Source of the DNA: Orientallactaga sibirica
Lineage: Eukaryota > Chordata > Mammalia > Rodentia > Dipodidae
Direction of reading: 5' to 3'
Length of the DNA: 64,000 nucleotides
Assembly (NCBI GenBank): GCA_036365145.1
Contig: JAEOAD010000048.1
Location: forward strand, 16,871,001 to 16,935,000
Shown: positions 1-12,579 of the stretch, piece after piece
How the letters are laid out: each line of letters opens with the position of its first letter
Numbering within the stretch: the stretch's first letter is position 1
Translations under genes and position numbers: made by a program
The notes under the pieces: model-generated
Seen by the model: only the letters and a program-made list of their open reading frames with translations
Databases searched by the model: none
What the model was told of the DNA's origin: nothing

Positions 1-1720
<1,720 letters not shown>

Positions 1721-1721
1721 A

Positions 1722-1858
1722 CTTGTGTTTGGTGGTGCTTGTGTGTAATCTTGGCACTCTGGAAGCTGAGGCAGGAGGAATGGAAGTTCAAGGTCAACCT
1801 TGGGCCACTTGTACATAGTAAGACTCTATGTTAAAGAAATAAAACCAAAACAAAACAA
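1722..1858 (+). repeat. Old B1 SINE
   Basis: A 7SL-derived B1 body is visible: 'GGTGGTGCTTGTGTGTAATC' followed by a GGCACTCTGGAAGCTGAGGC-type core, then GTTCAAGGTCAACCTTGGGCC. It ends in an A-rich tail with AAAC units. Many substitutions relative to the other B1 copies here suggest an old insertion. Confidence 0.75.
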
Positions 1859-2300
1859 TTATTTATTCAATGTCCATCTTTCCCAGCTAGATTGGAAGTT
1901 TACTTCTGTTTTATTTGCTCATCCTTACCGTTTAGCACACTTCCTTGCAAGCAGTAGAAATGGAACAGATATGATCAGATGAGCAATTGCTAAGTGTCTA
2001 TTGAAGAGAGAGGCTGGAGCAGTTCTGGGAAGCTACCTCTGGTGGCATACACCTTAGAGTACTGGGGCCTCCATGGAGCCAGTTAATGTGCAGGTGGGGC
2101 TGGAAGGCTAAGTCAAAAGACTGGATGTTAGTCAATGTCTCTGAACTCTTATGATATCTCATGCTCCTGTTGTAAAGAGACAGTGGGACCCGTGGCACAT
2201 TCAAGCTATGCCTTCTCAAATGGCAGCTTTCCTTCGCCCTGCCTTGTAGAGCAGGCTAGGAAAAGAACAAGCCATGAGCTCTTGGAACATCCTAAATTCA
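1859..2300. other. Unassigned sequence
   Basis: No repeat, RNA gene or coding signal recognised. Short ORFs are on both strands without similarity I can name. Confidence 0.5.
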
Positions 2301-2634
2301 GGGGCTGGTGAGATGGCTCAGTGATTAAGGGCACCTGCTCCGCAAGCCTGCTGACCAGAACTTGGATCCCCATCACCCATGTAAATCCAGTTGTGTGGTG
2401 CTATATATGCCTCTAATCCCAACACACCCATTGTAAAGGAAGGAGGATTCGGGAGAATCCTGCAGCTCCTGGGCCAGCTAGCCTGGTCTTCTCAGAGTCT
2501 AACAACAAAAAGAGAAATCTTGTTTCAAACAAGGTGGAAGGAGAGGGCCAGCAGCTGGAGGTTATCATCTGACCTCTACATGCACACTGTGACACATACA
2601 CACACACGCACACACACGCACGCACACACACACT
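2301..2634 (+). repeat. B4 SINE with CA-repeat tail
   Basis: The head GGGGCTGGTGAGATGGCTCA is a tRNA/ID-like pol III A-box region. A degenerate B1-like middle follows (CTCTAATCCCAACAC and AGCCTGGTCTTCTCAGAG). The end is the B4-type ATCTGACCTCTACATGCACA and a (CA)n tract at about 2600-2634. Full length for B4. Confidence 0.85.
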
Positions 2635-2900
2635 CCCCTTATATGCATTCATACACACCCACACAAATAATAATTGTAAATGCACCTCTCTGTATGAGTT
2701 CTTGAAGTATTTACTTCAAATATTCTGATTAAATTTTCTTTTCTAGACCTGTAATTACCCCTCAGCCAATCAATCATGTGATACACTGTTGAGACTAATT
2801 GCTAATTAACTGAGCCTGATTTTCAATTACAGGTCTCCTAGCAGAATTGCTCCACTATGGAGGGAGAAAGAGATGAAAATGGCAGTGAAAAAATAAAAAA
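2635..2900. other. AT-rich segment with 12-bp inverted repeat
   Basis: AGACCTGTAATT at 2745-2756 is the exact reverse complement of AATTACAGGTCT at 2825-2836. Between them lie CCAAT, AATCAATCATGTGAT, ACTAATTGCTAATTAACT and other homeodomain-like TAAT sites. No repeat family was recognised. It could be a conserved regulatory element, but conservation cannot be judged from one genome. Confidence 0.4.
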
Positions 2901-3010
2901 ACAAATACTGCCTGTTCTCTCTCACGTGTGGAAACTTATATATAAACTTCTCTGAATGACACTATAATGGAGGTTATGTGTCACTATACATTTGTCAAAT
3001 TTTATAGAAT
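2901..3010 (+). mobile_element. Short L1 3'-end fragment
   Basis: The phrase AAATACTGCCTGTTCTCTCT is characteristic of the L1 ORF2/3'-UTR boundary (seen again in degraded form near 56.1 kb). Only a short piece is recognisable, so its limits are approximate. Confidence 0.45.
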
Positions 3011-3190
3011 GTACACTATTCAAGTGAGCTCCTATGTAAACTGTGGGATTTGGGTGAAATGATGTGTCAATGTTAGCTCATAGTGATAACAAATGCACTA
3101 TTGTGGCATGAGATTTAGTTTGCATGGATTTTGTGTGTGTGTGTGTGGTAAGGGGTATGTGGTAGGAATCTCTATACTTCTTTAATTTTA

Positions 3191-3322
3191 AGCCAGGTGC
3201 ACAAGGTGGCACATACATCTGGAATTCATTTGCAGTGGCAAGAGGCCCTGGCATGTCTATTCTCTCTCTCTCTCCTTGCCTCTTTCATAAATAAATAATA
3301 AACAAATAAATAAAATTTAAAA
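3191..3322 (+). repeat. 5'-truncated DIP SINE
   Basis: Starts inside the SINE body at AGCCAGGTGCACAAGGTGGC, continues through TTTGCAGTGGCAAGAGGCCC and a CT-rich stretch, and ends in an (AAATA)n tail. The tRNA-like head is missing. Confidence 0.85.
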
Positions 3323-3396
3323 AATTAAAAGTCGTGCCATTATTTCATCAGTAGTAACAAATTAAAAGTCGTGCCATTATTTCATCAGTAGTAACA
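3323..3396. repeat. Perfect 37-bp tandem duplication
   Basis: Units 3323-3359 and 3360-3396 are identical, each starting AATTAAAAGTCGTGCC and ending GTAGTAACA. They abut the A-rich tail of the truncated SINE just upstream, so slippage or repair at the tail is a plausible origin. Confidence 0.95.
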
Positions 3397-3785
3397 TCTT
3401 GCCTGGCGGGTCAGTTTGTATCTTAGAGGATCCACTGCTGGCTAGTTAATACTGTAATGACTCCTTTCTTCTAGCAACTTGCATAGCACTTTCCAGAACA
3501 ATGACAGTTGGCCAGCAAGGAGTCAGTCCAGTTCCAGCTTTATTTCTCACTGTCCTGCAGCCCACACATGTATCTTCAGCAAAAGGGTCTTACTATTTAG
3601 TTCTGGTGGGCAACTAAGAGCATTGTAAATAGGCTGTACTGTTTGGGGGGGGGGTGCTCAGGGACCTCCTTGATAAACTTATTGGTAGACAGCCCACTGC
3701 TTTATATTGCCATATTTTCTGATTGTTTAAATCTATCTTTCATCTTTGCATCTGGACTCTGTTAGGGTTTACTCATTGTATGAAA
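3397..3785. other. Unassigned sequence
   Basis: No gene or repeat recognised apart from a G9 run near 3644-3653. Confidence 0.5.
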
Positions 3786-4055
3786 TAATGGGTTTCATAA
3801 TGAAATTTTCATATGTTAATACGATGTACTTTGGTCATATTGGAATCCCCTGACCCCATTATTCCCTCTTGTCCTTCCTCCCCTCCTGATGGTTCCTTTC
3901 CTATTCCCAATTAGTTCATCTATTTTCAGGCCTTTTAACAAGATTCCTCATACGGGAGAAACACGAGCTATTTGTCTTTCTAAATCCAACTTAGTTTGCA
4001 TAACATTATCTCTAGTTTCATTAATTTTCCTGACAAACATGTTATTCTATTTTTA

Positions 4056-4254
4056 AAATAGTTTTTATATTTTACTTTTATATATTTACTAGGTGGGGGA
4101 GAATGGGCATGCTTGGGCCCCCCAGCCAGTGCAAATAAACTCTAGATATGTGCACCAGCATGTGCATCTGGTTTATGTGGGTTCTGGGGAATTGAACCTG
4201 GCTCCTTAGGCTTCACAGGCAAGTGCATTAACAGCTAAGCCATTTCTCCAGCCC
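4056..4254 (-). repeat. DIP SINE inside L1
   Basis: Antisense SINE body (GTGCATCTGGTTTATGTGGG) ending with TAAGCCATTTCTCCAGCCC, the complement of the tRNA-like head. Flanks show an approximate target duplication ATGTTATTCT / ATGTTACTCT. The host L1 continues on both sides. Confidence 0.85.
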
Positions 4255-4350
4255 AGTATGTTACTCTTTGTGATGAAACAAAACTCTCTTGCATTTGTTT
4301 GCCAGGTTTTCTTTATCCACCTATCTTTGGATGTTTTCTATATTACCTAC

Positions 4351-4736
4351 TTTCTTGTTGCTGTGACCAAATACCTGACAAGAAGCAACTTAAGAAGGGA
4401 AAGGTTTATTTTGGTTTATAGTTTGAGGTTACAGTTCACCAAGGCATGGCGGCAAAAGCATGTAGTAGCTGGTCACATTCAGTCCACAGTGAGGAAGCAG
4501 AGAGCCATGAGTTCTACTGCTAGCCAGATCTCTCTATGTATGCAGCCCAGGACCCCAGCCCATGGAAAGGTACTGCCCACAGTGAAGGCGGTGCTTCCCA
4601 CTTGAATTAACTTCACCAACACAGTACCTCATAGGTTTGTCCAGAAGCTAATCTAATCTGGATAATCTCCCATAGGCAATGCCAAAGGATGTTTTCTAGG
4701 TCCTGTCAGGGGGACAATCAGTATAAACCATCACAG
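4351..4736 (+). mobile_element. URR1-like nonautonomous DNA transposon
   Basis: Begins TTGTTGCTGTGACCAAATAC, continues with AGAAGCAACTTAAGAAGGGA and AAAGGTTTATTTTGG, and ends GGGGACAATCAGTATAAACC. This layout resembles the rodent URR1 repeat, classed from memory as hAT-Charlie. No transposase. The 8-bp target duplication expected for hAT is not evident. Confidence 0.55.
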
Positions 4737-4983
4737 GCGCCTAGGCCAATGCTTTATCATAGCTCTTGTGAGTAGACTGGCAATGAACATGGATGCACAT
4801 GTATGGTATTCCTGCTTTCATCCCTTCTGATATATGCGCAGTGGTGCTAGAGTTCTATTTTCAGTTTTTTTCCGAAGGGCCTCTGTACTGATTTCCATAG
4901 CAGTTGGACCAATGAACATTCTTGCCAACAGTGTATAGGGTTCCCTTTGCCCTGCATCCTCTTCAGCACTTGTTATTTTTTGT

Positions 4984-4987
<4 letters not shown>

Positions 4988-5030
<43 letters not shown>
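4988..5030 (+). repeat. (GT)n microsatellite
   Basis: About 21 uninterrupted GT units. It forms the complement of the CA tail of the B4 element that follows. Confidence 0.95.
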
Positions 5031-5033
<3 letters not shown>

Positions 5034-5973
5034 ACATATGAGTGCATGCATGCCATGGTATACATTTGGAGGTCATAGGACAACCCTGAGTGCCAGTCCT
5101 TATTTTCCACTGAGTTTGAGACAGGTTCTGTCATTATTTACTGTCGGGCATTTCTAAACACAGGCTGGAACTGTGAGGAGGCTGGCCTGGGCTGTTGAAC
5201 ATGGCCAGGGACCTTCGGCTGTGGGGGTTGCAGCAGGCCTTATCTTCGGTAACCCACTCTGGCACCAGGGCTGGCCACTCCCTCCTCATGAGGCTGTAGC
5301 ATCCCTCATCCCTGCCCAGAGGCTCCCATGGAAATGGACTGATGGCCGCTCCCCCCTCTCCCAGAGCACCTGGACATTCCATAGCCCAAGGTTCCACTTT
5401 CCCCCAGTCCTGTGACCTTGTGGCCAGCTGCCCAAGAGACCCTTATATGGTAGTAAACAGTCTCCCTGCAGCCACAGCCGTCCGATATGTGACTCGAGTC
5501 ACGTAGCTTTTCCCACCACTTCTACTATCTCCCTCACAATTCCTCCTTTGCAACTTCTGCCTTCCAACACCAGCCAATGAGACAGTGACCCAGGAACCTA
5601 TGATCTGTGTGTGCCTTCTCAACCTTTCTCAAGTGTTTATAAACCCACACCTCCTTTGAATAAACGAGTGCTGGCCATTAGACAGTCTCCCAGGTGGTTC
5701 GTTGCCTGTCACACTCACCGGCTCCAAAACCCTGCTCCCCCCAACTCCTCCTGCACCCGGGAAGTCGGTGGCCAGTGACACCCTCAGAATAGTGATGACC
5801 CCCAGTTTACCATGGATTCACCAGGCCAGCTGTCCCACGAGCTCCCCGAGGTTCTCGGTCTCTGCCTCCCATCTCACCCTAGGAGCTTTGGGGTGACAGG
5901 GACAGGTGTTCCTACATCTCTGCTTCTTGCTTGCATGGCAAGTGCTTTACCCACTGAACCACCTCCCCAGCCC
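5031..5973 (-). repeat. B4 SINE split by a solo LTR
   Basis: 5031-5141 is the antisense 3' part of a B4 (ATGCCATGGTATAC, then GGACAACCCTGAG and GTTTGAGACAGGTTCTG). 5811-5973 is the rest (CAGGCCAGCTG, then CTGCCTCCCATCTCACCCTA, ending ACTGAACCACCTCCCCAGCC, the complement of the tRNA-like head). A 663-bp LTR interrupts it. Confidence 0.8.
5142..5804 (+). mobile_element. Solo LTR of an endogenous retrovirus
   Basis: The insert starts TGTCGGGCAT and ends ACCCCCA (TG...CA termini). It is flanked by ATTTAC (5136-5141) and GTTTAC (5805-5810), a 6-bp target duplication with one mismatch. Near the right side lie a TATAAA at 5638-5643 and an AATAAA at 5659-5664, candidate promoter and polyadenylation signals, both on the plus strand, which sets the orientation. 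A 6-bp duplication is usual for class II (ERVK-type) elements, but with one mismatch a 5-bp (ERVL-type) reading is possible. No internal coding sequence remains. Confidence 0.7.
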
Positions 5974-8900
5974 TGGGTTTTTGTTGTTGTGCTTGTTGTT
6001 TTGTTTCTTGAAGATTGCCATTCCAATTTATATTTCCCCATGAAAGCATCTATGGGCCACACAAAGCCCGTAGTCGGCCTGGACTTATCCACCGTAACCT
6101 CTTGGTGGTCTCTGGTCTAGATCCACACTGAGGACTGTGGGGCAGTCCTACAGATCAATGCTCACAAGATGGGATTGTTTATTCTGAGTTCACATCCTGT
6201 GTCTGTGTTGGTAATGTTTGAAATATCAGAACCTGAGTTGAGAAAGTATTGGGTTGTACTGAGCTGGCACCAGGACATAGGGATATTTTGTTAATTTACT
6301 ATGTGATTGGTAGCAAGCCCCTTGCTTGGATTGGATCTTGTTCTCCATATTTGGGGAATAGAAATTTAAATTTGGCCTGGTGACCTTGTGGAGTTGCTGA
6401 ACTGATGGACTGAGCCTTGATTTTGTGTGCTTGGAAGCTTTAGGAGAACAGGTACTCACACGGTGACTCCTGGAGTGGACTGGGAGGTGAAAACGCTGAG
6501 TTCAGCTTGGCACTCAACACTACCATCACTATGAGGCAATGACCCAGGAACTTCCTCCTCTCTGCCTTCAAAGGCTGGGCTTTTATTTCCCCAAACGGCC
6601 CACTCCTGTTCTTTTGTAGCTCTCTGCGTGACCATTGTGAGAAGTGGTTGTGTATTTTCTTTCTTGAGTTTGAAATTTATTTTGAGGTTCTTATCATTGG
6701 AAAAAATCACCTTTCCCAGCCACAACAGTTGCTCTGAGGGGAGAAAAGTGAAATATAATTAACTTTTTAATTGAAGCATTAAATGAAAAAGGTGCTCTAA
6801 TTATTCCTTATGACTGTGTGTACTGTTCCCAGAAGTTATCAACTTACTGCCTTTGAGGAATAAGGGACTTCAAATGAGCACTGTGGGCATGTTGAAATTA
6901 AAATATTTATTTAGAAATATTACCAAAGTAGTATGAGATTAGGACACAGAATGTGTCAGACTAAGTTTGTAGTCTTATTTCTGTTCCAAAGAGCAAATCA
7001 GATCCTTCAGCCAGGGAAAGCCATTCATTGTTATTGTTGTGTTTTTTTTTTTTTCCCATTCATTTATTTGCTGGTTAAATATTGAGGACCTGCTATGTGC
7101 CTGGCTTGATCCTGACATATTGAATGAGACAGCTGTGATCCTTCCCTCGTTTTAGCCCAGAGAAAGACAAGAGAACAGTGCAGGGATTACATCCCTGCAT
7201 TTTTTTTTTTTTTTTTTTTTTTCACAAGCAAACACCTGATTCCTAAATCCTGATGTTTATAGATTCAATAGAGAAGGCAACATAAAGCGTTTGGGGAGAT
7301 TGCTTTCCATGAGTGACAGGCTTGATCCGGTTAGTCCCACCCTGGGAAAGCCCTTCCTTCAGTGACTAGGATGGCAGGTCAGTATATTTGCTTTAAGACT
7401 GTTGCATTCAGCTCTGCAGGCCAGGGACTGAGCCACTGTAACCAGTGGTGGACAAATGTGTGTAAATTCAGCCTCTGCAGCTGTACCTGGGGCTGGCTCT
7501 CTACTCCACTCAGGCAAAGCCCACAGGATGAGATCATTTTAATAGGATGAGGTGTGTGTGTGGGGAGAGAATTCCCTGCATCCTAGACCAGCAAGGAGGT
7601 CATTCTATTCACCCCCCAGTGTAGCTCAGAATCCTGGACTTAACCAATGAACCTGTGTACAGGGGTGGGGGACCCTGCATGTCCTGACAGAAATAACTTC
7701 TATCAAGGGTGGCTCCTCATTCATTCCGGGTGACTCCTGCTCTGCTTGTTCTGCTATCTATACAGATTTCCTTGTTCTCTTTGAGAACTAGCATCAGCCT
7801 TCACGTAACGTCTTTCTTCTTTAAAGCACACATCCGAATCCCTGTTTGTCTGAGATGGTCTTTAATGTAGTGTTGTGACTGGCTTTAAAGGAGAACAAAC
7901 TCCATCTCTGGCACTTATAAGCGATCTGATCTCAGGCAGCAGTTTCCTTAGAAACATGGAGGTGGTAGCTTCTTTAAAAGTCATAGCAAGGATTAAATAG
8001 AATGGGGTAGGGCTAGTGCTCGGCCTGATGACTGGCCTTCATGCCGGGGAAGGTAGCATGCTTGGGATAACGCCGCCTGGCTGCTCTGCCTCGCTCCACA
8101 TTGCTCAGCCTAGAGTGGCTTTTTGTGCACCAGACCACACTTTCTTCCTCCTTCTTGCCTTCCTCCTCCTTCCCCTCCTCAAACCTCAGCTCAAATTGCT
8201 ATATCAGTCAAAATGATTTGTTCTTTCTTGCACTTCTAGAGTATTCCTATAATAGCTCTGTCCTGGCAGTGGTTATTCAGTTCTGCATAGCATTATGGCA
8301 CGGGCGTATCTGGCTTAGAAATTCTTTGGCAGCACTGAACAGAAAAATCAGAATAGCTTAAATAGAAAAATGTAAAAAAGGACTTCTCCTTTTTTTACAG
8401 GGATTTCTCCTGGGGCCTGTGTCAGCTATAAGAGGCTTTCCATCTTTCTTTTCTTTTTTCTTCATCACATATAACACTGCACACCACCCTCCCCCCAACA
8501 GTTCCTTAACTTTCTGGCTCCTTCTTATTATTCAAATCAAATCCCTTCTTCTGGTCCTCAGGAAGGTCAACCTTGGCCCTCCTTTCTGCACTCACCCCTC
8601 CCATTCTACCTCTCCTCTGTCACATCAGCATCGTCCGTCCACTTCCAGACACTTTCTTGACTGCTGGGCGGAATCGACAGGCTCACAGTTGGGAAGTGGA
8701 GCTAAGAGGTAGAACCTAGCACTCCTGGGGACCCGGGTCCTAACCCCCAAAGCAACAAAACCCACAAACAGAACACCTCACGGTGTCCTCCGCCATACTC
8801 ACTCCTCTCCTCCATCTAATCCCCTCCCAGACAGGGACAATTTCTTCTTTATTTAACACTGGCTTTGAACACATGAAAGAAAGGATGCCTTGTGCAACAT

Positions 8901-9104
8901 GTGTAGAATGGATGAGTGATTTTGCCATGGCTTCTAATTCCTTTTTACCTTTCAATTTACATTTTAAAATTGACACAAACACTTTTGTACATGTATGGGG
9001 TGACTGTTTTATGTATAAATTGTAGAAATAGTTGATCCATGAACATTCTGTCTTCTCACCAACTTAGACATGTTTGTGGTGAGAATTTTAAAAACTGTTC
9101 TTTT
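5974..9104. other. Unassigned intergenic or intronic sequence
   Basis: No gene, RNA gene or clear repeat recognised. There is a T-run at about 7201-7222 and another near 7041-7054. ORFs reach at most 97 codons (8419-8712) and look like chance: low-complexity Ser/Pro/Leu-rich translations of CT-rich DNA. Confidence 0.5.
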
Positions 9105-9270
9105 ACTGGACGTGGTGGCGCACGCCTTTAATCCCAGTACTTGGGAGGCAGAGGTGGGAGGATCACCATAAATTCAAGGCCAGCTTGAAACTACATAATG
9201 AATTCCATGAATTCCAGGTTAACCCCGGGCTAGAGAAAGACCCTACCTCAAAAAAAAAAAAAAAAAAAAA
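9105..9270 (+). repeat. B1 SINE, full length
   Basis: GGACGTGGTGGCGCACGCCT, then TTTAATCCCAGTACTTGGGA and a GAGGTGGGAGGATCACC core, ending ACCCTACCTC and a 20-base A tail. Flanking GTTCTTT repeats fit a short target duplication. Confidence 0.95.
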
Positions 9271-9424
9271 GTTCTTTCAGCAGTTCTGTAATGTAAATCC
9301 TTATTAACTGTGGTCACAATGCTTTACTTTACAATGATTCACTTAGATATAGCACTCCAACTTAACTGACAATTTGCACCCTGTGATTGACAACTTCTAC
9401 TTTGCCACCGCTCTGCTACCCCTA

Positions 9425-9790
9425 GACTCTGACAGCTACCTAATTACTTTGTGTTATCATGAGATCATGTTTAGACACCATACTTAAGTAAGATCATAGA
9501 GAAGAATTCTCGTTCTGTGACTGGCTTGTTTCACTTAGCATCGTATCCTCCCGTTCCGTCCACGTGGTCTTGTGTGGCAGCATTTCCTTCTGTATGGTTG
9601 GGTAGTGTTTCCCTGTGCATTCCCTTCTCTTTATGCACTCAGTCACTGCGGGACACTTATGTTCTCTCTCATCATAGACTGACTGGGTTTACCTCACAAG
9701 CCATCCAACCCATGCTAGTACTTGCTTTGTGGCATTTGACAAGTATACACCTCTTTCTGTGTATGTTCTATGTTTAGTATGCTTGTAGGT
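9425..9790 (-). mobile_element. Old L1 3'-end fragment
   Basis: Antisense L1-like phrases: CTGGCTTGTTTCACTTAGCA and CTTGTGTGGCAGCATTTCCT. The divergence is high and the limits are approximate. Confidence 0.55.
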
Positions 9791-11370
9791 TGTTTCTCAG
9801 TTTTCTTCTCTTGCAAATTGTGTGGGGCTCAACTGCTTTGGTCCATGGGTAGTGTGAATATTAGGAATCCCTAGGAAGATCCTGAGAGTCAGGACTATTA
9901 GACAGAGCCACACAGGTTTCAAAGTGTGCCTATCTTTGCATTTAAATTCCCTTTTCCAGTACCTCTCAGGCTCAGCCAGAGTCTCTGACTTTGGACTTTT
10001 TGAAGCCTGCAAACTCCTCTCACTGGCCCACGTTAATCTCTGGCTTCCAGAGCATGCACAGTGCCATACTTCAAGTGCACAGCATGTCCACACTTCCTTC
10101 CTAGAAACTTCCAAAACCTCAGGCCCTCCAGACTGACACCTACCTGCAACATGCAATAGATCAGAGACCAGATCAGCACGTAATGGATAGCTAGGTTTGT
10201 GGAATTCATGAGAAAAAGTAGCTTGTAGTTTTCATTAGACCCCCCTCCCTAGCCTGCTGAGAATCCAGAATAGTTAAGTTTTGAAACACTCATAAAGATT
10301 TAATAAGGAAATGACTTTTGAAATTAATGCTGGGATTCTGGTCTGTGACTAGAATAAATGGCTTCCAATAAAATGCTTTAAAATAGATAGAATTTAAGGG
10401 AGAGTTAAACACATACTCACTAGTAAGAATGCTTCTAAGGAACATTTGTGATTTTTAGGGGAAAGAGGGCTTGGTTTGAAAACAATTGTGATTGATTCCG
10501 GTTACTAAATTTTTGTTTAATTATTTATTGGATAAATATTGCCTAATTTACGATGATTCCATGTTTATCCTGCAACAGCCATCATGTCCCACACCAAGTT
10601 GTGAGTATTCATCTTTATTACTCAAGCTCTTCTTGTCATTATCCCTGGGAGCTTGCATCAGAAAAGTTCCCAGCCTCTGCCGGATGGACTATATGACTGT
10701 GTCTTTAATACATGGCCTCCCAGCAGTCCTCTGGTGGATGTCTTGGCACTTCAGATTCTGCTACAGCTTGGATCATGAATATCCCCCCCCCAAAGGCTTG
10801 TGCGCACCTTGGACTAGAGCTTCACCACATCACCCAACACCAGCGACGGTGGCCGATCACACACAACTCTCCCCTTTGCCTCCTCTCATTCTCTCTTACA
10901 GAGAGGCTGGTTGCTTCCGCTGCTGGGATGGATGGCAAATGAGTGTCACGGGTCTGGGATCCAAGACCAAGTGGTCAGTCTAGAGTCAGTCATTGCACTG
11001 CTTCCTTGGCCTGCTTCTCGATGTGCCCCAGCCCTGGATGGTGCTTCTGCTGAGACGCAGAAAAGCTCATTCCTAAAGAACCGATGGCTGTACTCTGACA
11101 TGGAGAAGGCAGGTGCAGTAGTGACAGTGACAGCAACCAACATGAAGAACCCTGCCCCCCACACACTGCCTTGTTACCTTGTTGAACAGGTGACCAGTAT
11201 TTTCAGACATTTCTTTCTTCTGCACAACACCATGAGCAGGGCACTATTACCCATCACCATTTTGATAAAGAGAACACCAGGATAGAGAACGCCCATACAG
11301 AGAAAGAAATGAACCCAGAGAAGACTCAGACTCAGACCCCTTTTGTTTCTCTTTTAAAAATATTTTTTAT
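9791..11370. other. Unassigned sequence
   Basis: Nothing recognised with confidence. At about 10765-10800 the text GGATCATGAATATCCCCCCC then AAAGGCTTGTG resembles a piece of an old mammalian interspersed repeat. ORFs of 119-163 codons (9797-10156 minus, 10492-10983 plus) show no family resemblance and no splice context. Confidence 0.45.
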
Positions 11371-11625
11371 GGGCTGGAGAGATGGCTTAGCGGTTAAGGC
11401 GCCTGCCTCCTAAGCCTAAGAACGCTGGTTCCAATCTCCAGGTCCCACGTTTAGCCAGATGCAAAATGACGCAAGGGTGCAATGCCGCACTTGCCCACAA
11501 GGGGGCGCACACATCTGGATTTCGTTCACAGCAGCTGAGAGACTGCTGGCACGCCCATTCTCTATCTGTCTCCCTCTCCCTCTCTCTCTGTCCGTTTCTC
11601 TCTGTGTCTCTCTCCAAAAATAAAG
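11371..11625 (+). repeat. DIP SINE, long subfamily
   Basis: Complete: head GGGCTGGAGAGATGGCTTAG (pol III A box), B-box-like GGTTCCAATCTCC, then the long-subfamily insert ending CCACAAGGGGGCGC at 11495-11508, a CT-rich stretch and a short A tail. The target duplication is about TTTTAAAAATAT plus a T run on both sides. It inserted into the A/T tail of the minus-strand DIP that follows. Confidence 0.95.
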
Positions 11626-11643
11626 AATTTTAAAAATATATTT

Positions 11644-11869
11644 TTTATTTATTTGAGAGAGTGAGTGAAAGAGACAGAGAGAGAGAGAGAGAGAGAGGCA
11701 GATAGAGAGAGACAGAGGGTAGGCACACCAGGACCTCTACCCACTGTAAACAAACTTCAAATACTTGTGCCGCCTTATGCATCTGGCTTTACGTGAGGAC
11801 TGAGGAATCAAACCTGTGTCCATAGGCTTTACAGGCAAGCTCTTAAGCGCTGAGCCATCTCTCCAGCCC
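11644..11869 (-). repeat. DIP SINE, short subfamily
   Basis: (GA)n-rich start, CACTGTAAACAAACTTCAAA, GTGCCGCCTTATGCATCTGG and the terminal TGAGCCATCTCTCCAGCCC (complement of the head). Confidence 0.92.
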
Positions 11870-11884
11870 TTGTTTCCTTTTATG

Positions 11885-12310
11885 ATTGCATATGCAAATT
11901 ATACAAAGTAAGTGGCATCTTTATGACATGTCCATTCATGCATGTAATATACTTTGATAACCTCCCTTTCTCATTTCTACTTCCACATATTTTCTGTTTT
12001 CTTTTATGTTCTTATCCTCAGGGATTCTGCATGAGAGACATCATGTGATACTTGTTTTATGAGGCTCATTTATTTTGCTTAACATATTGATCTCTGGTTC
12101 CATCCACTTTTCTGCAAATGATATAATTTTGTTCTTATTTTTGGCTAAACAATATTTCATTATATATATATCTCATACCCATTGATGGGCACCTGGGTTG
12201 GTTCCACATTCCTCATTTTGCTATTATGAATAGTGCTGCAATGAACATGATGGTGTGGTTATTTATTGTTAGCCAACTTGGATCCTTTTTATATATTCAA
12301 ATCTTTTTAA
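11885..12310 (-). mobile_element. L1 3'-end fragment
   Basis: Antisense L1: TTTTGCTTAACATATTGATC, TCTGGTTCCATCCACTTTTC, CATTGATGGGCACCTGGGTT, GCTGCAATGAACATGATGG. It contains no L1 3' UTR. Confidence 0.8.
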
Positions 12311-12322
12311 AAACTATTTATT

Positions 12323-12579
12323 GGGCTGGAGAGATGGCTTAGCGGTTAAGGCGCCTGCCTGCTAAACCTCAGAACCGGGTTCCAATCTCCAGGTCCCACG
12401 TTTAGCCAGATGCAAAATGACACAAGGGCGCAATGCCGCATTTGACCACAAGGGGGCCACACATCTGGATTTTGTTCCCAGCGGCTGAGAGACTGCTGGC
12501 ACCCATCTCTATCTGTCTTCCTCTCCTTCTCTCTGTCTGTCTCTCTGTGTCTTTCTCCAAAAATTAAAAAAAAAAAAAT
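12323..12579 (+). repeat. DIP SINE, long subfamily
   Basis: Head GGGCTGGAGAGATGGCTTAG through the long-subfamily body to an A12 tail, flanked by CTATTTATT on both sides. The CTCF-like core at 12446-12459 is damaged (GGGGGCCA instead of GGGGGCGC). It lies in the 3' end of the L1 that follows. Confidence 0.95.

Larger units (their letters stand above)
3786..4980 (-). mobile_element. L1 fragment (3' end), interrupted
   Basis: The plus strand reads as antisense L1 3' end: TATTTGTCTTTCTAAATCCA, then AACATTATCTCTAGTTTCAT, and, after the interruptions, CAATGAACATGGATGCACAT and CTGATTTCCATAGCAGTTGG. The L1 therefore lies on the minus strand. It is split by a DIP SINE (about 4056-4254) and a URR1-like DNA transposon (about 4351-4736). 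No intact ORF. Confidence 0.75.

Noticed and set aside
3129..3146. Short (TG)n and other short dinucleotide runs as separate features
   Set aside because: Too short and common to be informative.
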